From AC-32 sp963772975 (lineage in GTDB: Bacteria; Actinomycetota; Thermoleophilia; Gaiellales; Gaiellaceae), in assembly GCA_963772975.1 (NCBI GenBank), contig CAVYZH010000010.1:248001-312000 (forward strand): a stretch of DNA of 64,000 bases, given 5' to 3'. Every line of letters begins with the position of its first letter. The first letter of the stretch is position 1. The notes beneath the pieces are model-generated. The model saw nothing but the letters and a program-made list of their open reading frames with translations, was not told the origin of the DNA and did no database searches. The position numbers were made by a program, and so were the translations under genes. Of this stretch, positions 22,295-30,638 are shown one piece after another.

Positions 22295-23587
22295 GTGGTG
22301 AAGCTGAGAAGCGTCGCAGCCGTTCAGCTCGCAGTTGCCGCAGGGATGATGTTCACGCTGGCCGGGTCGGTCGGCGTGGCGCCGGCGGCCCGCTCCGCAT
22401 CGCCCCCGTGTAGTCAACCGGCCGCCCCCGCCTGGATCGACTACGGGGACAAGTGGGTGCCCTTCAGGCGCCTCTTCTTCCGCCCGGGCCTGACCGTCGC
22501 TCTCGCGCACGACGCGCCCGCCGCGGAGGCCCGCGCGGGCGGCGCGCAGCTCGCCTTCTGGGCCATGTCCCTGAAGCGCGCCGTCGGCACGCCTGCCAGG
22601 CCGGCCAACCCGCGCACGATTCCCGCTGCGGCGGCGCGGCTCCTTGCAGACGCCGTGCGCGTCACCGGCTGCTCGACCCCGGTGATCGGCCTGAACGAGC
22701 TGTTCGGCGCCCAACGCCCGACACCCTGGCACCCGCGCAACGCGCGGTATCGAGCGAATGTCCTCGCGCTGGTGCAGCGGTTGGCGGGAAGCGGCGCTCA
22801 GCCGCAGCTCTTCATCTCCCAGTCAGGGGCGACCGCGGGCACCGCTGGCCGCTGGTGGCGGGAGGTCGCCCAGAGCGCCACGATCGTTCGAGAGCTGTAC
22901 CTGCCGGCTCCCTGGCTGCACTCGTTCGGCCCGGGCGGCGCGAGCGTGTACATGCGCTTCGAGCTGCGACGCGCCGTGCGCAACCTGACGACGATCGGCA
23001 TCCCGAGCAGCCGCATCGGCATCGCTCTCGGCTTCCAGTCGGGACGTGGAGGCCGGATGGGCCTGGCAGCGGCGCCCTGGTTCGAGATAGTCAAGCGCGA
23101 GGCGCTGGCGACGCGCCAGGTTGCCGGCGAGCTCTCCCTCGCCTCGGTGTGGTCGTGGGGCTGGGCAGCCTTCCCGGGCAACCGCGCCGACCCCGACGCG
23201 AGGCGCGCCGCCTGTGTCTTTCTTTGGACGCGGGAAGCCGACCTCTGCGACGCGCCGGCAGCGGCAGGCGCTGCCTTCGACCGCTCGCTCTCCCAGCCGG
23301 CCGAGGGCGGCCGCCGCGTGACGCTGCGACTCCTGAGCGCCCGCCACCCGGTCTGGTTCCGCGTCGCCGCCTCGGCCAAGCTGGCGGCGCGAGTCGCGCT
23401 TTTCCAGGAGCGGCGCGCGGGGAAGTGGCACAACCTCCAGCGGATGGTCCTCGGCCCATTTCGCCCTCGGCCGGTGCGCATCCCGCTTGCGAACGGACGC
23501 CACCTCGTCCGGCTGTACGTCGCTGCGGAGAACGCGCCGCGGGGAGAGGCGTTCTGGACCGCCTCGCGCGTAGTACGCGTCCACTGA
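22295..23587 (+). CDS. Secreted protein of unknown function, Trp-rich
   Basis: The 430-residue protein starts at GTG 22295 (a second GTG follows at once) with a signal peptide (VAAVQLAVAAGMMFTLAGSVG). The mature part has alternating strand and helix segments (VIGLNELFGAQRPTPWHP, QPQLFISQSGATAGTAGRWW, ELSLASVWSWGWAAFPGNRA), which could be a TIM-barrel-like fold, and a beta-rich C-terminal domain (VTLRLLSARHPVWFRVAASA). Paired Cys occur in VRVTGCSTP, RAACVFL and EADLCDAP. No catalytic motif is clear. It follows rarA by 30 bases. Confidence 0.65.
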   Translation: MVKLRSVAAVQLAVAAGMMFTLAGSVGVAPAARSASPPCSQPAAPAWIDYGDKWVPFRRLFFRPGLTVALAHDAPAAEARAGGAQLAFWAMSLKRAVGTPARPANPRTIPAAAARLLADAVRVTGCSTPVIGLNELFGAQRPTPWHPRNARYRANVLALVQRLAGSGAQPQLFISQSGATAGTAGRWWREVAQSATIVRELYLPAPWLHSFGPGGASVYMRFELRRAVRNLTTIGIPSSRIGIALGFQSGRGGRMGLAAAPWFEIVKREALATRQVAGELSLASVWSWGWAAFPGNRADPDARRAACVFLWTREADLCDAPAAAGAAFDRSLSQPAEGGRRVTLRLLSARHPVWFRVAASAKLAARVALFQERRAGKWHNLQRMVLGPFRPRPVRIPLANGRHLVRLYVAAENAPRGEAFWTASRVVRVH

Positions 23588-23641
23588 ATCGGGCTCGCCC
23601 GTTAGCCTCGAGCGAGCGCCAAACGACGAGGAGGAGCGAAA

Positions 23642-24079
23642 ATGGCGATTGAGCGACGAGCCCGCGCGACCTGGGAAGGGGATCTCCGCGGCGGCGCCGG
23701 CCACTTCGACCTGACGAGCAGCAACGCGATCACCGGGCAGGAGGTGACTTTCGCGTCTCGCTTCGAGCAGCCTGGCGGCAAGACGAGCCCGGAGGAGCTG
23801 ATCGCTGCGGCGCACGCGACGTGCTTCTCGATGGCGCTCGCCGGCGTGCTCGCGCAAGAGGGCCATCCGCCCACGAAGCTCGAGACCGACGCGGTCTGCA
23901 CGCTCGGCCAGACCGACGCGGGCTACCGCATCACCACGATGCAGCTGACAGTTCGGGGCGAGGTCGAGGGGATCGGCGAGGACGAGTTCGAGTCCGCCGC
24001 GAAGCAGGCGGTGAAGGGCTGCCCGGTCTCGAACGCGCTCACCGGCGTCGAGATCTCGATGGAGGCGTCGCTGGCCTAG
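23642..24079 (+). CDS. osmC: OsmC/Ohr family peroxiredoxin
   Basis: The 145-residue protein has the two redox Cys of the family, in AAHATCFSMALAGVL and AAKQAVKGCPVSNAL, about 60 residues apart. OsmC reduces organic hydroperoxides with these thiols. A GAGGAGG ribosome site precedes the ATG. Its last 4 bases overlap the stop of the convergent metallophosphoesterase gene. Confidence 0.92.
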   Translation: MAIERRARATWEGDLRGGAGHFDLTSSNAITGQEVTFASRFEQPGGKTSPEELIAAAHATCFSMALAGVLAQEGHPPTKLETDAVCTLGQTDAGYRITTMQLTVRGEVEGIGEDEFESAAKQAVKGCPVSNALTGVEISMEASLA

Positions 24080-24750
24080 TCGGAGCCGCGCTCGAGCCGG
24101 CGCGCCGCGAACTCGCCGAACTCCCCGCCGAGCTTGCGGTAGGCGTCGGCCGCGCGCTGGTTGTCGTACTCGGTGCGCCGAAACTCGAACTGGCCGTCGT
24201 CGTAGCGAACCGCCCAGGCGGACCGGGTGTCGCCGTCGAGCGGCATGCCGGCGCTGCCCGGATTGAGCAGCTCGGTGCCGTCGGGACCGGGCCGGCGGAA
24301 CTGCTGGTGGCTATGGCCGAAGACGACTTGCCGGTCGTGCACGCCGGCCAGTAGCCGCTCCTCGTCGGGCTCAGGCTGCGGCGCGAAGCTCTCGACGTCC
24401 GAGAGCGGCGAGCCGTGCACGTAGAGGACGCCGTCGAGCTCGGCCTGCGGCGGCAGGGCATAGAGCCAGTCGACCACCTCTTCAGGCAGGTGGCCGCTGA
24501 AGATCGCGTACGACTCCATCACCTCTGGCCGGTCGAGCGGCGGCTCGCGCAACCAGCGCTCGCCATTGCCGCGGATCCAGGTCGCGTTCGGGAGCTGCTT
24601 GAGACGGTCGAGCGTCTCGAGGGGCCACGGGCTCGGCGTTCCGTAGTCGCCGCCCAGAAGCCAACTGTTGATCCCCTCGTCGTCTGCCTGTTCGATCACC
24701 CGCTCGAGCGCGGGAATGTTGCCGTGGATGTCGAAGAGCAGCCCGAGCAT
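24076..24750 (-). CDS. Metallophosphoesterase (YfcE/MJ0936-like)
   Basis: The 224-residue protein has the calcineurin-like metal motifs: FDIHGNIPALERVI (DxH), LLGGDYGTPSPWP (GD), IRGNGERWL (GNGE in place of GNHD), YVHGSP and VVFGHSHQQFRRPG with LLNPGSAGMPLDGD. It is a small cytoplasmic phosphodiesterase or phosphatase; the substrate is not inferable. It is divergent from the alpha/beta hydrolase gene, whose start is 20 bases away. Confidence 0.88.
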   Translation of the reverse strand: MLGLLFDIHGNIPALERVIEQADDEGINSWLLGGDYGTPSPWPLETLDRLKQLPNATWIRGNGERWLREPPLDRPEVMESYAIFSGHLPEEVVDWLYALPPQAELDGVLYVHGSPLSDVESFAPQPEPDEERLLAGVHDRQVVFGHSHQQFRRPGPDGTELLNPGSAGMPLDGDTRSAWAVRYDDGQFEFRRTEYDNQRAADAYRKLGGEFGEFAARRLERGSD

Positions 24751-24770
24751 CGCTCGCTAGTGTGCCGCGG

Positions 24771-25565
24771 ATGCGATTGCACGTCCACGAGTGGGGAGAC
24801 CCGGCGGCTCCCACGGTCGTGTGCGTGCACGGCGTCTCGGCGCACGGCCGGCGCTACCGCAGGCTGGCGGAGGAGCGTCTGGCGGCGCGCTTCCACGTGC
24901 TGGCCCCCGACCTGCGCGGTCACGGCTCGTCGGAGTGGGAGCCGCCGTGGAACCTCGAGACTCACCTGGACGATCTGCTCCAGACGTTCGAGTCCGAAGG
25001 GCCGGCGATGTGGGTCGGCCACAGCTTCGGCGGCCGGCTGGTGCTGGAGCTCGCCGCAAGCCGGCCGGAGCTGCTCACGTGCGCGGTGCTGCTCGACCCC
25101 GCGATCCAGATCCTGCCGCATGTGGGCTTCGACTTCGCCCAGGAGGCCGCGAAGGACCACGCCTTCGCGTCGCCGGACGAGGCGATCGAGGCGCGCCTGA
25201 CGAGCGGCTTCGCCACTCCGCGCCCGGCGCTCGAGGAGGAGGCGCGAGAGCATCTGGCCCCGTCGCCCGACGGCCTCCTGCGCTGGCGCTACGCGCGCGG
25301 CGCGGTCGCGACGATGTACAGCGAGCTCTGCCGCGAGCCGCCGCCTTCAACCGTGCTCGCCGGCGTGCCGACGCTACTCGTCCACGCCGAGCAGTTCGGG
25401 CTCGTGCGCGACGACCAGCTGGAGGAGTACCCGGCGACGCTCGGCGAAAGCCTGGAGCTCGTCGCCGTGCCCGGCGGCCATGTCGTCTACTGGGACGCGT
25501 TCGAGCCGACCGCCGACGCGGTCGAGACGTTCCTGATTCGTCACAGTCCCGTTTCACACCCGTGA
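24771..25565 (+). CDS. Alpha/beta-fold hydrolase
   Basis: The protein of about 264 residues has an oxyanion region VCVHGVSAHGRRYRRLA, the nucleophile elbow VGHSFGGRLVLEL (Ser), an acid in PTLLVHAEQFGLVRDD and the catalytic His in VPGGHVVYWDAFEP. It is a serine hydrolase of unassigned specificity, related to esterases and C-C hydrolases. The ATG at 24771 is chosen; a GTG at 24762 is in frame. It converges with the arginase gene, with 69 bases between their stops. Confidence 0.88.
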   Translation: MRLHVHEWGDPAAPTVVCVHGVSAHGRRYRRLAEERLAARFHVLAPDLRGHGSSEWEPPWNLETHLDDLLQTFESEGPAMWVGHSFGGRLVLELAASRPELLTCAVLLDPAIQILPHVGFDFAQEAAKDHAFASPDEAIEARLTSGFATPRPALEEEAREHLAPSPDGLLRWRYARGAVATMYSELCREPPPSTVLAGVPTLLVHAEQFGLVRDDQLEEYPATLGESLELVAVPGGHVVYWDAFEPTADAVETFLIRHSPVSHP

Positions 25566-25634
25566 ATCGCCTGCCGCTAGGCTGATTGCAGGGGGAACAC
25601 CAGAGCGGGACCCCGGGGCAAGTTCTCGCGCGTG

Positions 25635-26546
25635 TTACAGAATGCGGGCGCCGAGAGCGCTTGCGACCAGTTCCACGGCCAGCTTGGCGGTCTGGTTCTC
25701 GCGGTCGAGGATCGGGTTCACTTCGACCACCTCCAGCGAGCTCAGAACTTCCGACTCGGCGATCAGTTCCATCGCCAAATGCGCCTCCCGGTACGAGAGC
25801 CCGCCGCGTACCGGCGTGCCCACGCCGGGCGCGACCTCGGGATCGAGCACGTCCAGGTCCAGGCTGAGGTGGACGAAACCGTCGCCGCTGACATGCTCCA
25901 GCGCTTCGCGCATTGCGGTCTCGACGCCCATCCGGTCGAGGTCGCTCATCGTGAACACGCGCGCTTCGAGCTCAGCCAGCAGCGCCCGCTCGCCGGGATC
26001 GAGCGAGCGGACACCCACGAGTGCGACCCTGCGCGGCTCGACCGCCGGAAGTGGGTACTCGTCGCTCTCGAACTCCGGGCCGGCGAGGCCGAGCGCAGCC
26101 GCGAGCGGCATCCCGTGGACGTTCCCGGTCGGCGACGTCTCGGGCCGGTTCAGGTCGCCGTGCGCGTCGAGCCACAGCACGCCGCCACGGCCGCGGGCCC
26201 GCGCCATGCCGCCGAGCGAGCCCAGCGCGACCGAGTGGTCGCCGCCGAGCACCAGCGGCAGGTAACTCTCCTCCGCTGCCCGCGCGACCAGCGCCGCGAT
26301 TCGCTCGACCGTCGCCTTGATCTCCGCGAGGTAGCGCATGCGCTCGTCGCCGACCGCCGTCGCCTCCGCCACAGCGGTGACGACGTCTCCCCAGTCCTCG
26401 CAGCGGCGGCCGAGCTCGACGATTCGCTCGTCGAGTCCCGCGTAGCGAATCGCCGACGGGCCCATGTCGACGCCGCGCCGGCCGGCACCCAGGTCGAGGC
26501 CCGCGCCGATCACCGCCACCGGTGACTGTGTGTCCTGAGTGCTCAC
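25635..26546 (-). CDS. rocF: Arginase / arginase-family ureohydrolase
   Basis: The 303-residue protein has all ureohydrolase manganese motifs: LGGDHSVALGSLGG, LWLDAHGDLNRPETSPTGNV, HLSLDLDVLDPEVAPGVGTP and EVVEVNPILDRENQT. The TSPTGNVHGMPLA segment and VDMGPSAIRYAGL fit true arginases, which convert arginine to ornithine and urea. Agmatinase or formiminoglutamase activity is less likely. GTG start at 26546. It lies downstream of tRNA-Phe on the same strand. Confidence 0.88.
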   Translation of the reverse strand: MSTQDTQSPVAVIGAGLDLGAGRRGVDMGPSAIRYAGLDERIVELGRRCEDWGDVVTAVAEATAVGDERMRYLAEIKATVERIAALVARAAEESYLPLVLGGDHSVALGSLGGMARARGRGGVLWLDAHGDLNRPETSPTGNVHGMPLAAALGLAGPEFESDEYPLPAVEPRRVALVGVRSLDPGERALLAELEARVFTMSDLDRMGVETAMREALEHVSGDGFVHLSLDLDVLDPEVAPGVGTPVRGGLSYREAHLAMELIAESEVLSSLEVVEVNPILDRENQTAKLAVELVASALGARIL

Positions 26547-26577
26547 CGAGGCAAGGCTATTGCGGACAAGAGGCTGA

Positions 26578-26650
26578 TGGCGAGGGCCGGGATCGAACCG
26601 GCGACACCACGGTTTTCAGCCGTGTGCTCTACCAACTGAGCTACCTCGCC
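26578..26650 (-). tRNA. tRNA-Phe (anticodon GAA)
   Basis: The 73-base cloverleaf has acceptor stem GGCGAGG/CCTCGCC, D stem GCTC/GAGC, anticodon stem CACGG/CCGTG with loop CTGAAAA (GAA), T stem GCCGG/CCGGC with loop TTCGATC, and discriminator A. CCA is not encoded. All stems pair perfectly. Confidence 0.98.
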
Positions 26651-26680
26651 GCAGCCGCCTAGTCTAGCCACGCCGCTCGC

Positions 26681-26725
26681 GAAAGAAGGACGTCCGGGCC
26701 GGGTTACCGCGCCGCGAACGTCCTT
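26681..26725 (-). terminator. Terminator-like hairpin after the methyltransferase gene
   Basis: AAGGACGT at 26686-26693 pairs with ACGTCCTT at 26718-26725, and inner GC pairs can extend the stem. On the minus strand it is followed by TTCTTTC, giving a short pyrimidine-rich tail. It would end the ccmC-to-methyltransferase transcript before tRNA-Phe. Confidence 0.6.
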
Positions 26726-26738
26726 GTAGCCCGGAAGC

Positions 26739-27380
26739 CTAAGGGCGGTCGGCCTTGCGAGCAAGAAGCGCGGTGGCGCCCTCAACCTCGAAGTCCGCAA
26801 AGTCCGTGAATCCGTGCGCGCCGAGCTCGCTACGCAGGCGTTCCGACGACACCCAGATCGGCGTCTCGGGGCCGGCCGAGAAGGAGAACACGACGTATCC
26901 GCCGGGAGCGGTCACCCGCGCGAGCTCGTCGAAGAACGGGATCATGTTGGCGAGTTGGACGAGGTCGAAGGCGGCGTCCGCAAACGGGAGCTGCGCGGCG
27001 TCCGCCTGCTCGAAGCGCACGCGTTCGGCCAGCTCGGGCGGGGTGTTGCGGCGAGCCTGCTCGATCATGTTCGGGGCGAGGTCGGCGCCCACGACCTCGG
27101 CTTCCGGGAAGCGCCGTGCAGCGAGGAAGGCGGCGAGCCCGGTACCGGTGCCGAGATCGAGCACTCGCTCCGGCGGCGCGGGCAGCGCGTCGAGCGCGCA
27201 CTCGAGGGCCGCGAACGCCTCGGTCCGGCGCATCGAGTCCCAGACCGGGGCAAGCCGATCGAACTGTGCTCGCATCAACCAGCGGAAACCACGCCAGAGA
27301 CGAGGGCGCGAGACGACGGTGTTCGTCGTCACCCGGGCAAACCGGCGGCCGAGCTTCGCCTCCAGGTCGGACAACCTCAT
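26739..27380 (-). CDS. Class I SAM-dependent methyltransferase
   Basis: The 213-residue protein has the SAM-binding motif I VLDLGTGTGLAAFLAARRFP, motif II VVGADLAPNMIEQARRN, ADAAQLPFADAAFDLV and the post-motif MIPFFDELARVTAPGGYVVF. The substrate is unknown. An N-terminal Arg-rich helix precedes the domain. The ATG at 27380 overlaps the stop of the SAM hydroxide adenosyltransferase-like gene (ATGA), a close link between two SAM-using proteins. Confidence 0.88.
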   Translation of the reverse strand: MRLSDLEAKLGRRFARVTTNTVVSRPRLWRGFRWLMRAQFDRLAPVWDSMRRTEAFAALECALDALPAPPERVLDLGTGTGLAAFLAARRFPEAEVVGADLAPNMIEQARRNTPPELAERVRFEQADAAQLPFADAAFDLVQLANMIPFFDELARVTAPGGYVVFSFSAGPETPIWVSSERLRSELGAHGFTDFADFEVEGATALLARKADRP

Positions 27381-28183
27381 GGCGTGCGCAGGTGGATCCG
27401 GACTTCCTCGCCCGGAACGGCGCCGAAGAGCGCTGCGGCGCTGCCGCCGCTGATCGCGATCGCGATATTCCCGTAGGAGTCCTCGTAGAGGATGATGTCG
27501 CCCGCCCGCGCATCGGCGAAGGTGCGGGCGACGGTTGCGTAGTAACGGTCGAGCGCCAGCTCGAGCTCCACGGTCACGCCAGGGAGCACGCCCGCATCCT
27601 CCAGATGCTCGCGCTTGAGGTTCAGCTGCATGTTCCCGAAGTGGTCGACGTAGAGCACGATCGAGCGGATCCGGTTCTGGCCGACCTCCGGTGCGGGGAG
27701 ATCGAGCCGGGCGAGCGCCTGCGGGTCGATCGGCGGCCCGAGCTCGTCCAGCGGCACGCCGAGCGAGAGGTGCGCCGCCGCCGGCGAGAAGAGATCGCGG
27801 CCGTGGAATGTCCGCGAAACCATGTCGAGCGCGTACTCGGGGTTGGCGAGCTCGTGCACCTCGGCGACGCCGCCGAGCGTGTCGGCAGCGGGCAGCAGCA
27901 GACCGTTGTCCGGCCCCACGAGCAGCCGGTCGTCGCCCGTCCGCAGCGCCAGCGGACGCCGGTGGCTGCCGACTCCCGGATCGACGACCGCGAGGTGGAC
28001 GCCGACCGGCATGTACGGGAGCGTGTTGCAGAGCACAAGCGACCCCTGCAGCACTTGCTGCGGCGGGATCCCGTGCGTGATGTCGATGATCTCCGCGTCG
28101 GGAGCGATCCGCTTGATCACGCCGTGGCAGGTGCCGACGAAGTCGTCCTGGAGCCCGAAGTCGGACAGGAACGTGATCACCAT
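27377..28183 (-). CDS. SAM hydroxide adenosyltransferase (DUF62 family)
   Basis: The 268-residue protein begins ITFLSDFGLQDDFVGTCHGV and has HLAVVDPGVGSHRRPLALRT, NGLLLPAADTLGGVAEV, TFHGRDLFSPAAAHL and a C-terminal GDIILYEDSYGNIAIAISGG. These define the DUF62 family (fluorinase/chlorinase relatives), whose common members hydrolyse SAM to adenosine and methionine using water. The residues match the hydrolase subgroup better than halogenases. It sits between hemD (11 bases upstream) and the methyltransferase. Confidence 0.9.
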   Translation of the reverse strand: MVITFLSDFGLQDDFVGTCHGVIKRIAPDAEIIDITHGIPPQQVLQGSLVLCNTLPYMPVGVHLAVVDPGVGSHRRPLALRTGDDRLLVGPDNGLLLPAADTLGGVAEVHELANPEYALDMVSRTFHGRDLFSPAAAHLSLGVPLDELGPPIDPQALARLDLPAPEVGQNRIRSIVLYVDHFGNMQLNLKREHLEDAGVLPGVTVELELALDRYYATVARTFADARAGDIILYEDSYGNIAIAISGGSAAALFGAVPGEEVRIHLRTP

Positions 28184-28194
28184 TGGCCGGGAGC

Positions 28195-28854
28195 CTAAAG
28201 CGCCGCCTCGGCGACCGCCGCGGCCAGGCCGTCGAGGTCATGGGTCCGCGCCTCGGCGACGACGTTGACGCCGGCTGCCTTCGCGGCGCGCGTCGTCTCC
28301 GGCCCGATCGAGACAGCAGGCAGCTCGAGCCCGAGCGCGGCGAAGGCCTCGGCGGCCGAGGCCGAGGCCAGAACGACCAGGTCGCCCTCCGGCGGCGGCT
28401 CCGGCCGGAGGGCCGTTGTGCGGTAGAGCGGCACGACGTCGGCGTGTAGCTCGTCGGCGAGCAGCTGCCGGGCGCGTTCGGCTCCGGTGAAGAGGACCCG
28501 GCCTGCCGGCCTCGGCAGCGCCGCGAGCAGACCCTCCTGCGTCGAAACCGCCGGCACGAGCGCAGGCTCGATGCCTCCGTCACCGAGGGCGGCGGCCGTG
28601 CCAGGACCGATGGCTGCGACGGTCGGCAGCGTGCCGCGGGCGCGCCGGAGCAACTCGCGCGCGCCGAACGGACTCGTGACGACCACCCAGTCGTAGCCGT
28701 CCACGTCGACGTGCGCGGGCCCGATCGGCTCGAGCTCGATCAATGGGCAACGCACGACCTCGAGCCCGAGCGTCTCGATCCGCCGAGCGAGCGGCTCGAG
28801 CTGCCCGCTCGCCCGCGTGACGATCACGCGCAGGCGCTTCGAGGCGGGTCCCAT
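28195..28854 (-). CDS. hemD: Uroporphyrinogen-III synthase
   Basis: The 219-residue protein has the low-conservation HemD pattern: RVIVTRASGQLEPLARRIET, CPLIELEPIG, WVVVTSPFGARELLRR, VAAIGPGTAAALGDGG and a C-terminal AVSIGPETTRAAKAAGVNVV. It cyclises hydroxymethylbilane with D-ring inversion. Its position just after hemC confirms the assignment. Confidence 0.9.
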   Translation of the reverse strand: MGPASKRLRVIVTRASGQLEPLARRIETLGLEVVRCPLIELEPIGPAHVDVDGYDWVVVTSPFGARELLRRARGTLPTVAAIGPGTAAALGDGGIEPALVPAVSTQEGLLAALPRPAGRVLFTGAERARQLLADELHADVVPLYRTTALRPEPPPEGDLVVLASASAAEAFAALGLELPAVSIGPETTRAAKAAGVNVVAEARTHDLDGLAAAVAEAAL

Positions 28855-28935
28855 CCCTAACCCCCACCCACCCGGGGGTCACTCACGGTAGTCGTGAAAA
28901 GCGCACGTGACTGTGACGAGGATGTGCCGGAAGTG

Positions 28936-29763
28936 TCATTTCTTTCCGAGTGCTGCCAGCTCGGCGGCCAGCGCGGCCGGGTCGTCCCCCTGCCGGAGCT
29001 CGAGCCACGAGCCATCCTCGGCTGCGATCATCCCGGTCAGGACGCTGCCGTTGTGAAACGCCGCGACCGGTGCCAGGCAGCCGCCGCCGATCGCGAACAC
29101 GACCGCACGCTCGGCCTCGACCCGCCGGCGCGTCTCGTCGTCGTCGGCGTCCGCGACGAGCGCGTCGTCCCCCGCCCGCACCTGCAGCGCCAGCGCGCCC
29201 TGGCCCGCCTCGGGCAATACCTCCTCCGGCGAAAACCGCAGCCCGATCTCGCCGGACAAACCAAGCCGGTCGAGACCGCAGGCCGCGAGCACGACCGCGT
29301 CCAGCCCGCGCTCGCCTCGCTTGCGCAGCCGAGTGTCGATGTTCCCGCGGAGCGGCTCGATCGAGAGCGAAGGCTCCAACGAAAGCAACTGCGCGCGGCG
29401 CCGCACCGACGCCGTCCCGACGCGCATGCCCGGCCGCAGCTCCGACGCGCCGCACAGCGCGTCGCGCGGGTCCTCACGCTCCAGATACGCGCCAACGACC
29501 AGGCCGCCCGTGTCAGAGGAGGTCATGTCCTTCGCCGAGTGCACGGCGACGTCGATCCGCCCGTCGAGCAGGGCCTCCTCGAGCTCCTTGACGAAGACCC
29601 CACGCGCGCCGATCTCGCCGAACGCCTTCGTCCGGTCGCGATCACCGGCGGTCGTGATCGGCACGAGCGCGATCTCCACCCCGGGCCGCCGCAAGCGCTC
29701 GGACGCGAGCTCGGCCTGCGTCAGCGCGAGCCGCGAGCCACGCGAGCCGACCCTAAGCAGCAT
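28936..29763 (-). CDS. hemC: Hydroxymethylbilane synthase (porphobilinogen deaminase)
   Basis: The 275-residue protein starts LLRVGSRGSRLALTQAELAS, has HSAKDM (75-80), GTASVRRRAQLL, EPLRGNIDTRLRK and FAIGGGCLAPVAAFHNG, with Cys229 as the dipyrromethane cofactor attachment site. It polymerises four porphobilinogens for heme. It is somewhat shorter than the usual 300-310 residues. The ATG at 29763 overlaps the ccmD-like gene by 11 bases, linking heme synthesis to heme export. Confidence 0.94.
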   Translation of the reverse strand: MLLRVGSRGSRLALTQAELASERLRRPGVEIALVPITTAGDRDRTKAFGEIGARGVFVKELEEALLDGRIDVAVHSAKDMTSSDTGGLVVGAYLEREDPRDALCGASELRPGMRVGTASVRRRAQLLSLEPSLSIEPLRGNIDTRLRKRGERGLDAVVLAACGLDRLGLSGEIGLRFSPEEVLPEAGQGALALQVRAGDDALVADADDDETRRRVEAERAVVFAIGGGCLAPVAAFHNGSVLTGMIAAEDGSWLELRQGDDPAALAAELAALGKK

Positions 29764-29914
29764 CGCGCTCGCGCCGGCGCCGAGCCAGCTCGACGAGCTC
29801 CGCCACCTCGTGCTGGAGTCGCGCCAGCTTCGTCGCGATAATCGCCACCCACGCGAGCACCCCGACGAACACGACCAGGTAGGCGGCCGCGACGTACTTC
29901 TCACTCGAGCTCAC
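29753..29914 (-). CDS. ccmD: CcmD-like small membrane protein
   Basis: A 53-residue protein with one membrane helix (AAAYLVVFVGVLAWVAIIAT) and a charged C-terminal tail (ELARRRRERDAA), the size and layout of CcmD, which stabilises the CcmABC heme-release complex. The GTG start at 29914 overlaps the ccmC stop, and its end overlaps hemC. The assignment rests on topology and position, because CcmD is poorly conserved. Confidence 0.75.
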   Translation of the reverse strand: MSSSEKYVAAAYLVVFVGVLAWVAIIATKLARLQHEVAELVELARRRRERDAA

Positions 29915-30600
29915 GCGAGCAGTTCCCGCAACTCGCGCAGCCGCGCGTCCAGCCGTTTGCCGGCGAGCTCGACCCGGTACATCGTCGCCGCGAGCAGCAG
30001 CAGGCCGGCCCACGAGACGCAGAACGTGAAGAACATCGAGCCGGACATCTGCGGCCCGTGCCGGGTGAAGACGGTCGGGTGGATGAAGTCGTTCGCGAGC
30101 CGGATCGAGAGCCACGAGACCGGGATCAGCACGACCCCGAAGAGCGCGTACACCGCGCACATGTTCGCCCGTGCCGGACCCGGCTCGACCGAGTAGCGGA
30201 GCATGAAGTAGGCCGAATAGAAGAGGAACAGGATCAGGAAGGTGACGAGCTGGTTCGAGCTCCACGTCCACCAGATCCCCCACGAGGCGCGCGCCCAGAT
30301 CGACCCTGTGACGAGCGTCAGCGCACCGAAGATCACGCCCTGGTGGATCGCCGCGTAGCTCTCGAGATCGGCGCCGGGAGCGCGCGTTCGCAGGTGCGTG
30401 AACGCCTTCCAGGCGCCCCAGCCGAAGCACGCGTAGGCAGTCAGCGCGATCGGCACATGGATGTAGAAGATCTTCTGGGTCAGCCCCTGGTCGGCGTCCA
30501 GCGGCGCGTAGAAGAAGATCAGCGCAATCGCGCTGCCGAGCACGACGACGGCGCTCCAGGCGAACGCGGGCAGAGGGATGTCGCGGAGGCGGGCGGGCAA
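29911..30600 (-). CDS. ccmC: Heme exporter protein C (CcmC), variant WWD motif
   Basis: The 229-residue protein has six membrane helices and conserved segments QKIFYIHVPIALTAYACFGW, AAIHQGVIFGALTLVTGSIW and ANDFIHPTVFTRHG, with the two heme-ligand His expected. The tryptophan-rich motif reads WGIWWTWSSNQLVT instead of the usual WGxWWxWDxRLT, so the Asp and Arg are replaced. TTG start at 30600. CcmC binds heme at the outer face and hands it to CcmE, which is not in the window. It heads the operon ccmC-ccmD-hemC-hemD and is divergent from ccmF. Confidence 0.9.
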   Translation of the reverse strand: MPARLRDIPLPAFAWSAVVVLGSAIALIFFYAPLDADQGLTQKIFYIHVPIALTAYACFGWGAWKAFTHLRTRAPGADLESYAAIHQGVIFGALTLVTGSIWARASWGIWWTWSSNQLVTFLILFLFYSAYFMLRYSVEPGPARANMCAVYALFGVVLIPVSWLSIRLANDFIHPTVFTRHGPQMSGSMFFTFCVSWAGLLLLAATMYRVELAGKRLDARLRELRELLA

Positions 30601-30638
30601 CGGAAACCGCTGGAATCATCGCAGCTAGACTCGCGCCC

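Noticed and set aside
25566..25634. A terminator between the convergent hydrolase and arginase genes
   Set aside because: Only a short GACCCCGGGG-type pairing is visible; it is too weak to claim.
28184..28583. An N-terminal extension of the methyltransferase frame through 28583
   Set aside because: The extension is Arg/Pro-rich shadow sequence of the DUF62 and hemD genes; ATG 27380 overlaps the upstream stop as elsewhere.
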